From Bog-877 sp050734135 (GTDB lineage Bacteria; Chloroflexota; Dormibacteria; Aeolococcales; Bog-877), in contig JBOHUG010000070.1 of NCBI GenBank assembly GCA_050734135.1, positions 132,870 through 196,869 on the forward strand: a DNA stretch of 64,000 nt, given 5' to 3'. The notes below the pieces were generated by a model that saw only the letters and a list, made by a program, of their open reading frames with translations, searched no databases and was not told the origin of the DNA. Each line of letters starts with the position of its first letter. Within the stretch, counting starts at the first letter, position 1. The position numbers were made by a program, and so were the translations under genes. Positions 52,537 through 59,784 of this stretch are shown piece by piece.

Positions 52537-52896
52537 CTACTTGTGTCGCTGACGGGATGCACGGATCGCTTCCGTCAGCCGGGCTACAATCGTCGTTCCT
52601 CGCTTCCGGAATCCCAGTACAGCCATCGCCTCCTTCAGAACCTCTCCGTCTGTTCTGAGAACTTCGGCCGACTCGATCCACCGGACGACCTCAGCGAGAT
52701 AGCTCTCGACGTAATCGGTGATGGGCCGGGCAGGGACAACGTACGGTCGCGGTGACCGCCGCGCATGCCCATCACTGCCAGAGCGGAGGACGGCTCCGAC
52801 CAGAGCAGTCCGCCCCCCAAACTGGTCGGGTTGGGAAACGAGCTTTGAGGTCCATGTCCGGCGCTCTCGGGCGGCGACGACTCGAGACCCATACGC
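52537..52896 (-). pseudogene. Start-less reading frame resembling a helicase/nuclease C-terminus
   Basis: 119 open codons between stops at 52897-52899 and 52537-52539 with no ATG, GTG or TTG. The sequence looks truly coding toward its end: EVVRWIESAEVLRTDGEVL, then KEAMAVLGFRKRGTTIVARL. The rhythm (D/EG...E...A...LGF.R.G..I...L) resembles the DUF3320-type tail of large DUF4011-like helicase/defence proteins, but I am not certain. Probably the truncated 3' end of a larger gene lost during island rearrangement. Confidence 0.4.
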
Positions 52897-52917
52897 TCAG
52901 CAGGGACCAGGTGGCCC

Positions 52918-53109
52918 TCAACCATCTGATGATGGTTCGTCACCCAACGCAGCCGACAGCGCCGAAATCGCTCCCTCAAGCCCAGCGACGTACGCGGTGC
53001 TGGCGGTCAGCTCACCCCGGCGGATGGACTCCAGCACTCGCTCGAGCCCGTCCCGCGCCTCGCGGAGCGTGGCTGGCTCCAGCCTGGGCGAACGTTTGGA
53101 GTGTGGCAT
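52918..53109 (-). CDS. Small hypothetical protein downstream of VRR-NUC
   Basis: 63 residues from ATG 53107-53109, starting 8 bp after the VRR-NUC stop. Basic N-terminus (MPHSKRSPR), then an amphipathic helical stretch (LREARDGLERVLESIRRGEL) and a second helix (AYVAGLEGAISALSAALG). Unrecognised. Last gene of the HTH-DUF3987-VRR-NUC operon, so it may assist replication or packaging of the element (inference). Confidence 0.5.
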   Translation of the reverse strand: MPHSKRSPRLEPATLREARDGLERVLESIRRGELTASTAYVAGLEGAISALSAALGDEPSSDG

Positions 53110-53117
53110 AGCCTCGA

Positions 53118-53486
53118 TCATGCCCAGGTGGAGGAGCCAATGCGCTCGTACCGACTTCGGCCCCCTGAGAGCAGGCGGGGGATCGCAGGCAGGTCGGGCG
53201 GCCGCCACAGGTGTGCCTCCGCGCCGCAAGTTTGGAACGCGTCGAGCCATGCCAGTTGCGTCGGGGTCGCCCGTCCCACCTCGGCCTTCAGTTCGGCGGC
53301 GATGATCCGGCCACGGCCGACCAGCACCAAGTCCGGAACTCCCGCGCCGTCCGCCTAAACCGGGGTCCGCCAGCCGTGACGGGTGAGTGCCGGGCGGAAA
53401 TGGGCGGCGCGGTAGCCGTAGAGGTGGGCAACGGCGAGCACGGTTCGGAGCAGGTCGGCCTCCGTCGCCACCTTGGCCGGGCTCAT
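53118..53486 (-). pseudogene. VRR-NUC domain nuclease interrupted by an in-frame amber codon
   Basis: From ATG 53484-53486 the frame reads VATEADLLRTVLAVAHLYGYRAAHFRP, then RHGWRTPV, a TAG (53355-53357), and continues in the same frame: ADGAGVPDLVLVGRGR, AAELKAEVGRATPTQLAWL, AEAHLWRP. The parts on both sides of the stop align with one continuous VRR-NUC nuclease: GxPDL and ELK are the catalytic pieces and lie after the TAG, which occupies a variable position before DGxGxPDL. So either a single nonsense mutation killed it, or the amber is read through. ATG overlaps the DUF3987 stop by 4 bases. Read-through length is 122 residues. Confidence 0.75.
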
Positions 53487-54994
53487 GCCGGCCGCCCTTC
53501 GGGGCCGGATTCCAGGGCTTCCCAGGGGATCTGATCCCAGGCGGGGTCCGGCTGCGCCCCGTGCCTGGGCCGGGAGCTGGTCAGCCGCACCCCGGGGCCG
53601 AACACCTGGCGCACCCGCTCCAGCGCGGCCGCGCCCGACGCCGGCACATCGGCAGCGCCTCCAGCGGCGGCGGCGGCACGGGGTCGGGCTCCCGCTGGCA
53701 CCGGCACGGGGTCGGCAGCTGGCTGGTCTCTACCGCCGAGATCGGCACCCGAACTTTCCGCGCTTTCCGCGCTTTCCGCGCAAGGGAACGTCACCAGACG
53801 GGACCGGCCTCCGGTGCTCTCCCCGCTGGTGGTGACCAACCCCTTGGCCTCCAGCAGGGCCAGGGCTGCGAGGCGACGTTGAGCGGGGACATGGCCCCCG
53901 AAGAGGGCGTGCTGAGCGGTGCCGTCCATCCCGGCCGCTCCTGCCGTCCGGATCGCCCCCAGGAGGCGGTCTGCCACCTCATCCCCGAGGCTGTCCGCGA
54001 AGATGTAGCGGCAACTGGCATCGCTATAGTCCCAAACCGCCTCCGCGGCCAGCAGGTGGGAGAGTTCGATGGTGGCGGAGCCGTCCAACAGGGCATAGAT
54101 CAAACTGAGCCGGAGCACCTGGGCTTCTGCCCGCCCGATGATCGCCCCCAGGAGCCCGTCCGTTTCATCCTGGACCAGGCGGGTGTAGAGACCCCTCCAG
54201 TAGTCGGCGGCCTCCTCGGACCGCTGCGCCTGGCCTATCCCTCGCGACTTCGCCAGCGTCATTTCCACCTTGCGCGCAAAGCTCGTAAAGCGCGGAAAGT
54301 CCACCTGGCCGCCTTCCGGTAAGATCCGGCTTCGCTTGACCAGGGCGAAGAGGAGCCGATTGGCGAACCCGTTGGCCCGGTCCGTCTCGGTGAGCGACCG
54401 CCTGAGCTCCTCAACGGTGATGTGGGCCAGAAGGGAGATGTGGGCTCTGGTCGCGGCCTGCGGCTTCTTGGTCATGGTCCTGAGGTCTCCGGAGTCCCAC
54501 GCCAGGCGCAGGACCGCCGAGAGGGTGTTAGACTCGCGCCCCTTCACCACCAGCACCCGGGCAAACTCCTCCTCGACCACCAGGAGGCGTTTGTCCTCGA
54601 CGGCGCCAACGATCATGCCCTCCTTGTCGGCCTCGCCGTCGCCCACCGCGCTAATCAGTCCCTCCCCGCTGGAGAGTCCGCTCAGGATCCGAGCCTCCGT
54701 CCACGGCCGGTCGGCAGCGGTGAAGACGTTGCGAACGTGGCGAAACGAAGTGCCCTTGCGGGCTCGGCCGGTCTTGCCGACCAGGACGACATCCAGGCGC
54801 GCCGAGTGCCGGGACCCATCGGCCACGATGTAGGGGCCGGGGCCAACAGCCGACCCGTAGGCCACCAGAAAGCTCAGCAGCAGGGCCGCCGGATCGGCCT
54901 CGGTGTGGGGGCCGACGATATCGACCAGCTCGCGAGCCAGCCCGTGGAGGGCGGCATCTTCGAGCGTCGGCCAGGCCGATGGCATGTTCATCAT
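53483..54994 (-). CDS. DUF3987 family protein (primase/helicase-like)
   Basis: 503 residues. Walker-A-like VGKTGRARKGTS (near residue 82), an acidic LLVVEEEFARVL block (Walker-B-like), and the downstream helical module typical of DUF3987 proteins, which in phages and islands pair with or replace DnaB/primase-type functions. The tail from about residue 410 is Ala/Pro-rich and contains a short Ser-Ala-Glu tandem repeat. ATG 54992-54994 overlaps the upstream stop by 4 bases; GGAGG lies just before. Central gene of the island's minus-strand operon; replication is its likely job by analogy. Confidence 0.8.
   Translation of the reverse strand: MMNMPSAWPTLEDAALHGLARELVDIVGPHTEADPAALLLSFLVAYGSAVGPGPYIVADGSRHSARLDVVLVGKTGRARKGTSFRHVRNVFTAADRPWTEARILSGLSSGEGLISAVGDGEADKEGMIVGAVEDKRLLVVEEEFARVLVVKGRESNTLSAVLRLAWDSGDLRTMTKKPQAATRAHISLLAHITVEELRRSLTETDRANGFANRLLFALVKRSRILPEGGQVDFPRFTSFARKVEMTLAKSRGIGQAQRSEEAADYWRGLYTRLVQDETDGLLGAIIGRAEAQVLRLSLIYALLDGSATIELSHLLAAEAVWDYSDASCRYIFADSLGDEVADRLLGAIRTAGAAGMDGTAQHALFGGHVPAQRRLAALALLEAKGLVTTSGESTGGRSRLVTFPCAESAESAESSGADLGGRDQPAADPVPVPAGARPRAAAAAGGAADVPASGAAALERVRQVFGPGVRLTSSRPRHGAQPDPAWDQIPWEALESGPEGRPA
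53756..53782 (+). repeat. 9-bp microsatellite in the DUF3987 gene
   Basis: Three copies of TTCCGCGCT (last one changed at its final base). In frame, so each unit adds Ser-Ala-Glu to the protein. Confidence 0.8.
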
Positions 54995-55236
54995 GCCTCC
55001 GCAGCCTGGCGGCCAAGCCACTTGGCCGTTGCCAGGGCTTGGTCGGCCCCGGCCTGGGCCACCTGGGCGACCGCGCAGTCCGCCCAGCTATGACCCTCCT
55101 GGGCGCATCGGACCCGGGCGGCCGCGGCGAATCGGGCCGCTGAGGCCGCCCACCTCCAGGCGGCGCCCACGTCAGCCGGGGTCGGCCACGCGGCGAACGC
55201 GTTGCCCTCTTTTGCGAGCGCGGGTGGTGATGGCAC
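54991..55236 (-). CDS. Small Ala-rich hypothetical protein
   Basis: 81 residues from GTG 55234-55236, preceded by GGAGGG. Rich in Ala and Trp (AAWRWAASAARFAAAARV) with two cysteines (RCAQEGHSWADCAVAQ). Not recognised. It overlaps the end of the HTH gene by 65 bp in another frame and the DUF3987 start by 4 bases, so it is part of one tightly packed operon; the long overlap lowers confidence in the exact start. Confidence 0.55.
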   Translation of the reverse strand: MPSPPALAKEGNAFAAWPTPADVGAAWRWAASAARFAAAARVRCAQEGHSWADCAVAQVAQAGADQALATAKWLGRQAAEA

Positions 55237-55465
55237 CTGCCCTCCGCGCCGCTGCCGGGGTTGAGCCGGTGGCGGCGTCTTCGTCTGCGGGCTCGCTGCC
55301 GACGGTGTTCGATCTGATCCAGTCGGCCAGCGCATCCGCTGGGATCAGCACCCGGCGCCCTAGCCGGATCACCGGCAGTTGACCTCGGGCCGTCATCTCC
55401 CAGCAGTACGTCTTGCCGATCCCCAGCCGCTCGGCGGCTTGCGGGACGGTCATCATCTCCGCCAT
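55172..55465 (-). CDS. Excisionase/MerR-type helix-turn-helix protein
   Basis: 97 residues. MTVPQAAERLGIGKTYCWEM, then GQLPVIRLGRRVLIPADALADWI, is the classic small HTH_17/excisionase fold: helix-turn-helix plus wing. A basic tail follows (RARKRGQRVRRV). ATG 55463-55465 sits 5 bases after GGAGGG. First gene of the island's minus-strand operon; likely its regulator and/or the directionality factor for integrase. Confidence 0.85.
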   Translation of the reverse strand: MAEMMTVPQAAERLGIGKTYCWEMTARGQLPVIRLGRRVLIPADALADWIRSNTVGSEPADEDAATGSTPAAARRAGAITTRARKRGQRVRRVADPG

Positions 55466-55537
55466 TTCACCCTCCGATCCGCGATCCGCCACGGGACCGC
55501 CTGCGCCCACACCTTCCCTCTGTCTACCACCAGGCGC

Positions 55538-55543
55538 TAGACT
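55538..55543 (+). promoter_or_regulatory. -10 of a leaderless-type promoter
   Basis: TAGACT ends 6 bases before the GTG start at 55550, the same spacing as at 51233-51245. The -35 is not clear. Confidence 0.45.
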
Positions 55544-55549
55544 GAATTC

Positions 55550-56674
55550 GTGCCGAAATCCGTGGCGCCGTTGGGAGCCGCCGACGATGGCGAGACGATG
55601 GGTCAGCTCAAGCGGCCATCGGGCGGATTCAGGGTGGCCAGCGGTTACCAGATCTCCCCGGCGATCGGACAGATCAGTCCCGAGGAACGGCACCCGTGTG
55701 GTACAGAAGAGCTGTGGCTCGTTCCAAGCGGGCCGCCACAGCCGACGGAGTGGCTCCGGGACTCGCCAGAACGTCCGCGATCCGGGCTGCTGCGCCAGTT
55801 CGCCGGGCTACATGGTCAGAGCGACAAGGTGGTTACCCGATTCGCCAGCAGACACGGCTGGCTCAACGCGGGGACGCTCATCTTCCCCGACCCGAGCGAC
55901 TTGTCCGTGGGGCCGGTTTGGGGCGACCGGCTTCGTACGTGGCGGCGGGAGTCGAGCGCTCTAGCCGAGCTGTGCAAGATTGCCGATGACGCGGTGAGGC
56001 TCCGTCGCTACAACAGCGAAGATGCCCGCCGCTCCGTGCTGGCGCACTTCCAATCCAGTGGCGAAACGTTGTGGGTTGGGACTGGCAAGGAGCAGTTGCG
56101 ACGCGCGACCGGGCAAACGGAGGGCTGGCGAGTGGTGCCCATCGAGGAGATCTCGTGGAGGAAGCCCGAGGGCGCCAGATACGAAAACGCCCTCGCCTTC
56201 ACCTACGCGGGAGGAGCGATCTTTCTGCCCTTCCCGGGAATCGGCGAACGCAGCTTCAGCGCGGGGGGCCACGGCAGAGGTGCGCCGACGTGGGGGTCAG
56301 ATCTCGCCCGTGCCGATGGCTCCGCCCTCGCCGAGCTGGCGATGTACGCGCTCGGCTGTGTGGCGCAGACCGTGCTCCGGTCAGAGACCCACGCAACGCT
56401 CACGCTTCGTAAGGGGATCAGGGTCGCGCCTAGTTCCCTGCTCGGAGCGCTATATCTCAACTTTGCCCGAGATCTGATCTTCGAGCGCCGAGGACATCGG
56501 CTTTGCCGGGCGTGCGGCACCGCCTTCACCCCCCGTCGCAAGGATCAGCGGTGGTGCTCCGGCACCGCCTGTCGGTCGCGGGCGCGGCGTCTAGGAATAT
56601 CGAGTCCGGGCAGCCCGAAGGTGAGGGCGGCTGCAGCTCAGCGCCGGACGGTACACGCTGCGAGTCCGGCATGA
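55550..56674 (+). CDS. Hypothetical protein with C-terminal zinc knuckle
   Basis: 374 residues from GTG 55550, divergent from the HTH operon. The first 300 residues match nothing I recognise (mixed alpha/beta, one segment rich in aromatic residues around 80-130). Near residue 330 a CRACGTAFTPRRKDQRWC motif followed by a further Cys and RSRARR forms a zinc knuckle common at the C-terminus of uncharacterised actinobacterial and island proteins. No signal peptide. Leaderless-type start. Confidence 0.7.
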   Translation: MPKSVAPLGAADDGETMGQLKRPSGGFRVASGYQISPAIGQISPEERHPCGTEELWLVPSGPPQPTEWLRDSPERPRSGLLRQFAGLHGQSDKVVTRFASRHGWLNAGTLIFPDPSDLSVGPVWGDRLRTWRRESSALAELCKIADDAVRLRRYNSEDARRSVLAHFQSSGETLWVGTGKEQLRRATGQTEGWRVVPIEEISWRKPEGARYENALAFTYAGGAIFLPFPGIGERSFSAGGHGRGAPTWGSDLARADGSALAELAMYALGCVAQTVLRSETHATLTLRKGIRVAPSSLLGALYLNFARDLIFERRGHRLCRACGTAFTPRRKDQRWCSGTACRSRARRLGISSPGSPKVRAAAAQRRTVHAASPA

Positions 56675-56753
56675 GAAGGCCCCGCGGGGCTACGTTCGCG
56701 GTCCCGGCCGGCCCGCTCTGGAATTGCACCTGATTCAAGCTGAAGGAGGTGGC

Positions 56754-57140
56754 GTGATGAACCTGCGCGCGGCTGCGATAGCCCTAGCCCTGGTGGCCTG
56801 CCTTGCCCTAGGTGACGGCATGGTGGCGTCGGCCAAGACCCATCACCACCACAAGAAGCCGCACCACGCCAAGATCTGGATCAACCAGGCCGCCTGCGTC
56901 GGCGAGGCGGACGCGGCAGCTGGCAACTGGTCGGACGCTCAACAGGAGTTCCTGCTGGCTGAGGACACGACTAAAAATCTGGGCGCGACCGTCGTGTTCA
57001 CCTCGCTGGGACTGGACGCTGCGTCGGTGGGGCTCGATCAGCTCGATGGGGCGATCCCGGCCCTGACTGCGCACGACATCTCGACCTTCAAGCACGACCT
57101 CAAGAAGGGCGGCCAGTGGTTCAAGGGCTGCGCTAAGTGA
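56754..57140 (+). CDS. Small secreted His-rich protein
   Basis: 128 residues from GTG 56754 (ATG at 56757 is equally possible; AGGAGG lies at 56742-56747). Clear signal peptide (LRAAAIALALVACLALGDGMVASAKT) followed at the start of the mature protein by HHHHKKPHH, a likely metal-binding cluster, then a helical domain with two cysteines (AACVGEAD and KGCAK) that could form a disulfide. No family recognised. Its stop overlaps the start of the next gene by 4 bases. Confidence 0.7.
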   Translation: MMNLRAAAIALALVACLALGDGMVASAKTHHHHKKPHHAKIWINQAACVGEADAAAGNWSDAQQEFLLAEDTTKNLGATVVFTSLGLDAASVGLDQLDGAIPALTAHDISTFKHDLKKGGQWFKGCAK

Positions 57141-57388
57141 CCAAGACCACGACGGTCCGGGACGCGCAGGGCAACATCGTCTCCACCACGACCACGAAGG
57201 GCGGTTGCGGCTCAGGCTGCCTCTGGGTGCTCCTGGTGGGCATCGTGGTGGGCGGCCCGTGGGCGTGGTTCCCGCATTGGCTGGCGATCCTGGTTTACAT
57301 CTTCGAAGGGATCATCGCCCTGGGGCTGCTAGCGACAAAGGGCGCGGAGTGGTGGCAACGATTCGGGGCGCGCAAGGGCTCCGCGTGA
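57137..57388 (+). CDS. Small two-helix membrane protein
   Basis: 83 residues, GTG start. Thr-rich N-terminus (TKTTTVRDAQGNIVSTTTTK), a GCGSGC turn, then two hydrophobic helices (LWVLLVGIVVGGPWAWF and LAILVYIFEGIIALGLLA) and a basic tail. Coupled by 4-base overlaps both to the secreted protein before it and to the integrase after it. Unrecognised; could be an exclusion, sensor or toxin-like envelope protein (speculative). Confidence 0.65.
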   Translation: MTKTTTVRDAQGNIVSTTTTKGGCGSGCLWVLLVGIVVGGPWAWFPHWLAILVYIFEGIIALGLLATKGAEWWQRFGARKGSA

Positions 57389-58515
57389 GTCGCCGCGGGC
57401 CGACCGAGGGCAGTGTCTACCGCCGGGCCAGCGATGGCCGGTGGGTGGGCTCGATACGCACTGGTGGCGGGGAGCGTTCCTCGGTCTACGCGAGTACCCA
57501 GGCGGAGGCAATCGCCCGGCTTCGCGCTCTCCATGGCCAACTCGGCGCCGGCCTTCCCGTGGTGGATCCGAGAGCCACCGTTGGGAAGTTCCTGACCGCC
57601 TGGCTGGAGTCAGTCGAGCCGCGCCTGCGGCCCTCCACCTTCGCCAGGTACAGCGGGCTGGTGCGGGGCCAGCTGGTCCCCAGGCTGGGCTCAATCCGGT
57701 TGGCGAAGCTCCAGCCCGGCGACGTCGGCCGGATGATGGCCCAGGTCCAGCAGGACGGCCTGTCGGCCAGGACCGCCGCGCACTGCCGGGCAGTCTTGAG
57801 GGCAGCTCTAGCCGACGGCGAGAAGTGGGGCCAGCTGGGCCGCAACGTCGCCCGCCTGGCGGATGCGCCCCGGGTTCCGGCTCCAGAGCCAGTGGTGCTG
57901 TCGGCTGCGGCTGCCCACGCGGTGATCGCCGCGATGGGCGACGGCCAGATGGCCCGGCTGGTGACGGTGGCCCTCTTCACCGGACTGCGGTTGGGAGAAG
58001 AGCTGGCGCTCCGCTGGGGCGACGTGGACCTTGACGCCGGGGTGCTCACCGTGCGCCGCTCACTGCTGCGCCTGGGTGGGGCCTTCACCGTCGGGGAGCC
58101 CAAGTCCGCCACCAGCCGCCGCGTGGTGGCGCTGCCGCCCCAGGCCGTCGCCGCCCTCAGCGAGGAACGCGCTGCCCAGGCCGAGGTTCGGCTGGCTGCG
58201 GGCAAGAGCTGGAGGCCAGGGTTCGGGGAGCTGGTGTTCAGCGGCCCTGCGGGTGAGCCGCTGGTCGGGCCGACGGTGAGCCAGCGTTTCCAGCGCCACC
58301 TGCGGACCGCCGGGCTACCGCACCTTCGCTTCCACGACCTGCGGGCCGCGCACGGTGCCCTGCTGCTGGCCAGCGGGACGGACATCTCGGTGGTGAGCCG
58401 CAGGCTCGGGCACTCCAGCGTCGCCCTCACCAGCAGGCACTACGGGGGGGTGGCCGAGGCGCTCCAGCGAGATGCCGCCGACCGGCTGGGAAGGCTGCTC
58501 CAGCAGCCCGTCTGA
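57385..58515 (+). CDS. Tyrosine recombinase/integrase of island 1
   Basis: 376 residues. N-terminal arm-binding region (GSVYRRASDGRWVGSI), core-binding SAM-like domain (about 65-150) and catalytic domain with Arg in TGLRLGEELALRWGDVD, HDLRAAH (usually HxLRHxH), LGHSS and the nucleophile in TSRHYGG. The His-to-Ala change after LR in the HxLR box is tolerated in some members. GTG 57385-57387 overlaps the upstream stop. Most likely responsible for insertion at tRNA-Arg(CCU), though it lies 1.3 kb from the repeat. Confidence 0.92.
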   Translation: MSRRGPTEGSVYRRASDGRWVGSIRTGGGERSSVYASTQAEAIARLRALHGQLGAGLPVVDPRATVGKFLTAWLESVEPRLRPSTFARYSGLVRGQLVPRLGSIRLAKLQPGDVGRMMAQVQQDGLSARTAAHCRAVLRAALADGEKWGQLGRNVARLADAPRVPAPEPVVLSAAAAHAVIAAMGDGQMARLVTVALFTGLRLGEELALRWGDVDLDAGVLTVRRSLLRLGGAFTVGEPKSATSRRVVALPPQAVAALSEERAAQAEVRLAAGKSWRPGFGELVFSGPAGEPLVGPTVSQRFQRHLRTAGLPHLRFHDLRAAHGALLLASGTDISVVSRRLGHSSVALTSRHYGGVAEALQRDAADRLGRLLQQPV

Positions 58516-58627
58516 GAGCGGGTAGGCGTGGGGTACTTTGCGGCGTGGGCTGCCATGGTGGCTGGCGCCGCAGTTCTCGAGGTGACCGGGTCACCCGGAG
58601 CCCACTGGCCACGGGACGGAGCCGCGC

Positions 58628-59566
58628 CTAGAGAGACTTCCCCTTGACCTGGTTGCACTGGCTGCACAGGAGCTGAAGGTTCTCGACCGTGGTGGCCCCG
58701 CCGAGCGCCACCGGCAGGATGTGGTCGTACTGCAGGTCGAAGTTGCTGCCGCACTCGGCGCAGGCCCCGCCGTCTCGCTCAAATACCGCCCGCTTCATGT
58801 CTCGAGTCAGAGCCGCGCGTCTGGGCAAGGGATGCTGCTCCAGCTCCAGCTCCAAGTGAGCGCGCTCAAGGCGCTTCTGGGCCGTTCGCTCGCGGTGCCG
58901 GACCATCGCAACCACATCGGAGGGCTCCAAGCCCGCGTTCTCCCAGTAGAAGGCTCCTTCGAACCACCACCAGACCCTGCTCCCCACCCGCGTCATTGGA
59001 AATGGGAGCGTTGGCTGGATCCTCTGTGCCTTCGCCAGTCGTTCCGGCGACAGGAGCACCGGCGGGCAGCCCGATCCGACGAAGAAAGTACGTTCCGCGA
59101 ACGCCCATCCCTTGCGATCTCTGACAAAGCCAGCGCTAGGGTCACGCCGGAGCTGCTCGCGGTCTGACGGCGGCTTCGGACGCGCGAGCTGCCGCGACAC
59201 CGCGGGGGGCTTGCCGATCCGGTTCACCCGGTCACGCCATTTCATCGCAAACGGCTGGCCCGTCAGCCCGGCGCCCGGCTGCGGAGTGCCAGGTGACTGC
59301 TCGCGAAGACCGGCTGACGAACCAGCGGCCTCGGAGGCTCCGTACAGTTGATCCCAATCAGAGCACGGAGCGTCGGACTTACAGAGTGGACATTCGTCTA
59401 GGTGCTCCGGCATCCTGATCCTGGTCTCCTCTGGATGCCTGCCGTCCAGGGACTCCGCGTAGAGCCGGTCCCATTCCGGACAGGGGAGATCCCGGGCACA
59501 CTCGTCACAGCGTTCCAAGTGCTGGGCCATCCGGCTGCGGCCCCGACCCCATCCTGGCTCAGCCAC
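58628..59566 (-). CDS. HNH endonuclease with tandem N-terminal Cys repeats
   Basis: 312 residues. C-terminal HNH nuclease: KRAVFERDGGACAECGSNF, LQYDHILPVALGGA, then NLQLLCSQCNQVKGKSL. The N-terminus holds two similar units of pattern H-L-x2-C-x2-C-x4-P-C-x2-W-D-x-L-Y (residues about 16-36 and 54-74), presumably a metal-binding module. The middle (about 150-220) is unrecognised, with aromatic VWWWFEGAFYWEN. GTG 59564-59566 follows a -10-like CATAAT by 7 bases, so probably leaderless; ATG at 59530 is the alternative. It is the island gene closest to attR. Confidence 0.8.
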   Translation of the reverse strand: MAEPGWGRGRSRMAQHLERCDECARDLPCPEWDRLYAESLDGRHPEETRIRMPEHLDECPLCKSDAPCSDWDQLYGASEAAGSSAGLREQSPGTPQPGAGLTGQPFAMKWRDRVNRIGKPPAVSRQLARPKPPSDREQLRRDPSAGFVRDRKGWAFAERTFFVGSGCPPVLLSPERLAKAQRIQPTLPFPMTRVGSRVWWWFEGAFYWENAGLEPSDVVAMVRHRERTAQKRLERAHLELELEQHPLPRRAALTRDMKRAVFERDGGACAECGSNFDLQYDHILPVALGGATTVENLQLLCSQCNQVKGKSL

Positions 59567-59573
59567 GGCCGGA

Positions 59574-59601
59574 ATTATGCCACGGTACGGATCGCAGTCA
59601 T
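59574..59601 (-). promoter_or_regulatory. Promoter of the HNH gene, leaderless type
   Basis: On the minus strand: ATGACT (59596-59601), 16-bp spacer, CATAAT (59574-59579), then 7 bases to the GTG start. Confidence 0.5.
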
Positions 59602-59739
59602 CCCGCTGTCCACCTGTACCGGATTGGGCTGCAGAGGACCCGCGTCCCGGACCGGCCGCGCCGGGCGTAGTCGCTCTCTGCCGGCTCTGTGTTGGGGGCG
59701 GGAGCCACTCTCACGGCTGAGATCATGCCACTCTGAGCA

Positions 59740-59760
59740 TGGCTGTCAGTTTGGCTGTCA
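59740..59760 (+). repeat. Pair of TGGCTGTCA sites near attR
   Basis: Copies at 59740-59748 and 59752-59760, 12-bp period, matching 49085-49105 at 20 of 21 positions. Probable arm-type recombination sites of island 1. Confidence 0.7.
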
Positions 59761-59784
59761 GCCCAATTCGCGGTCTAACCAAGA

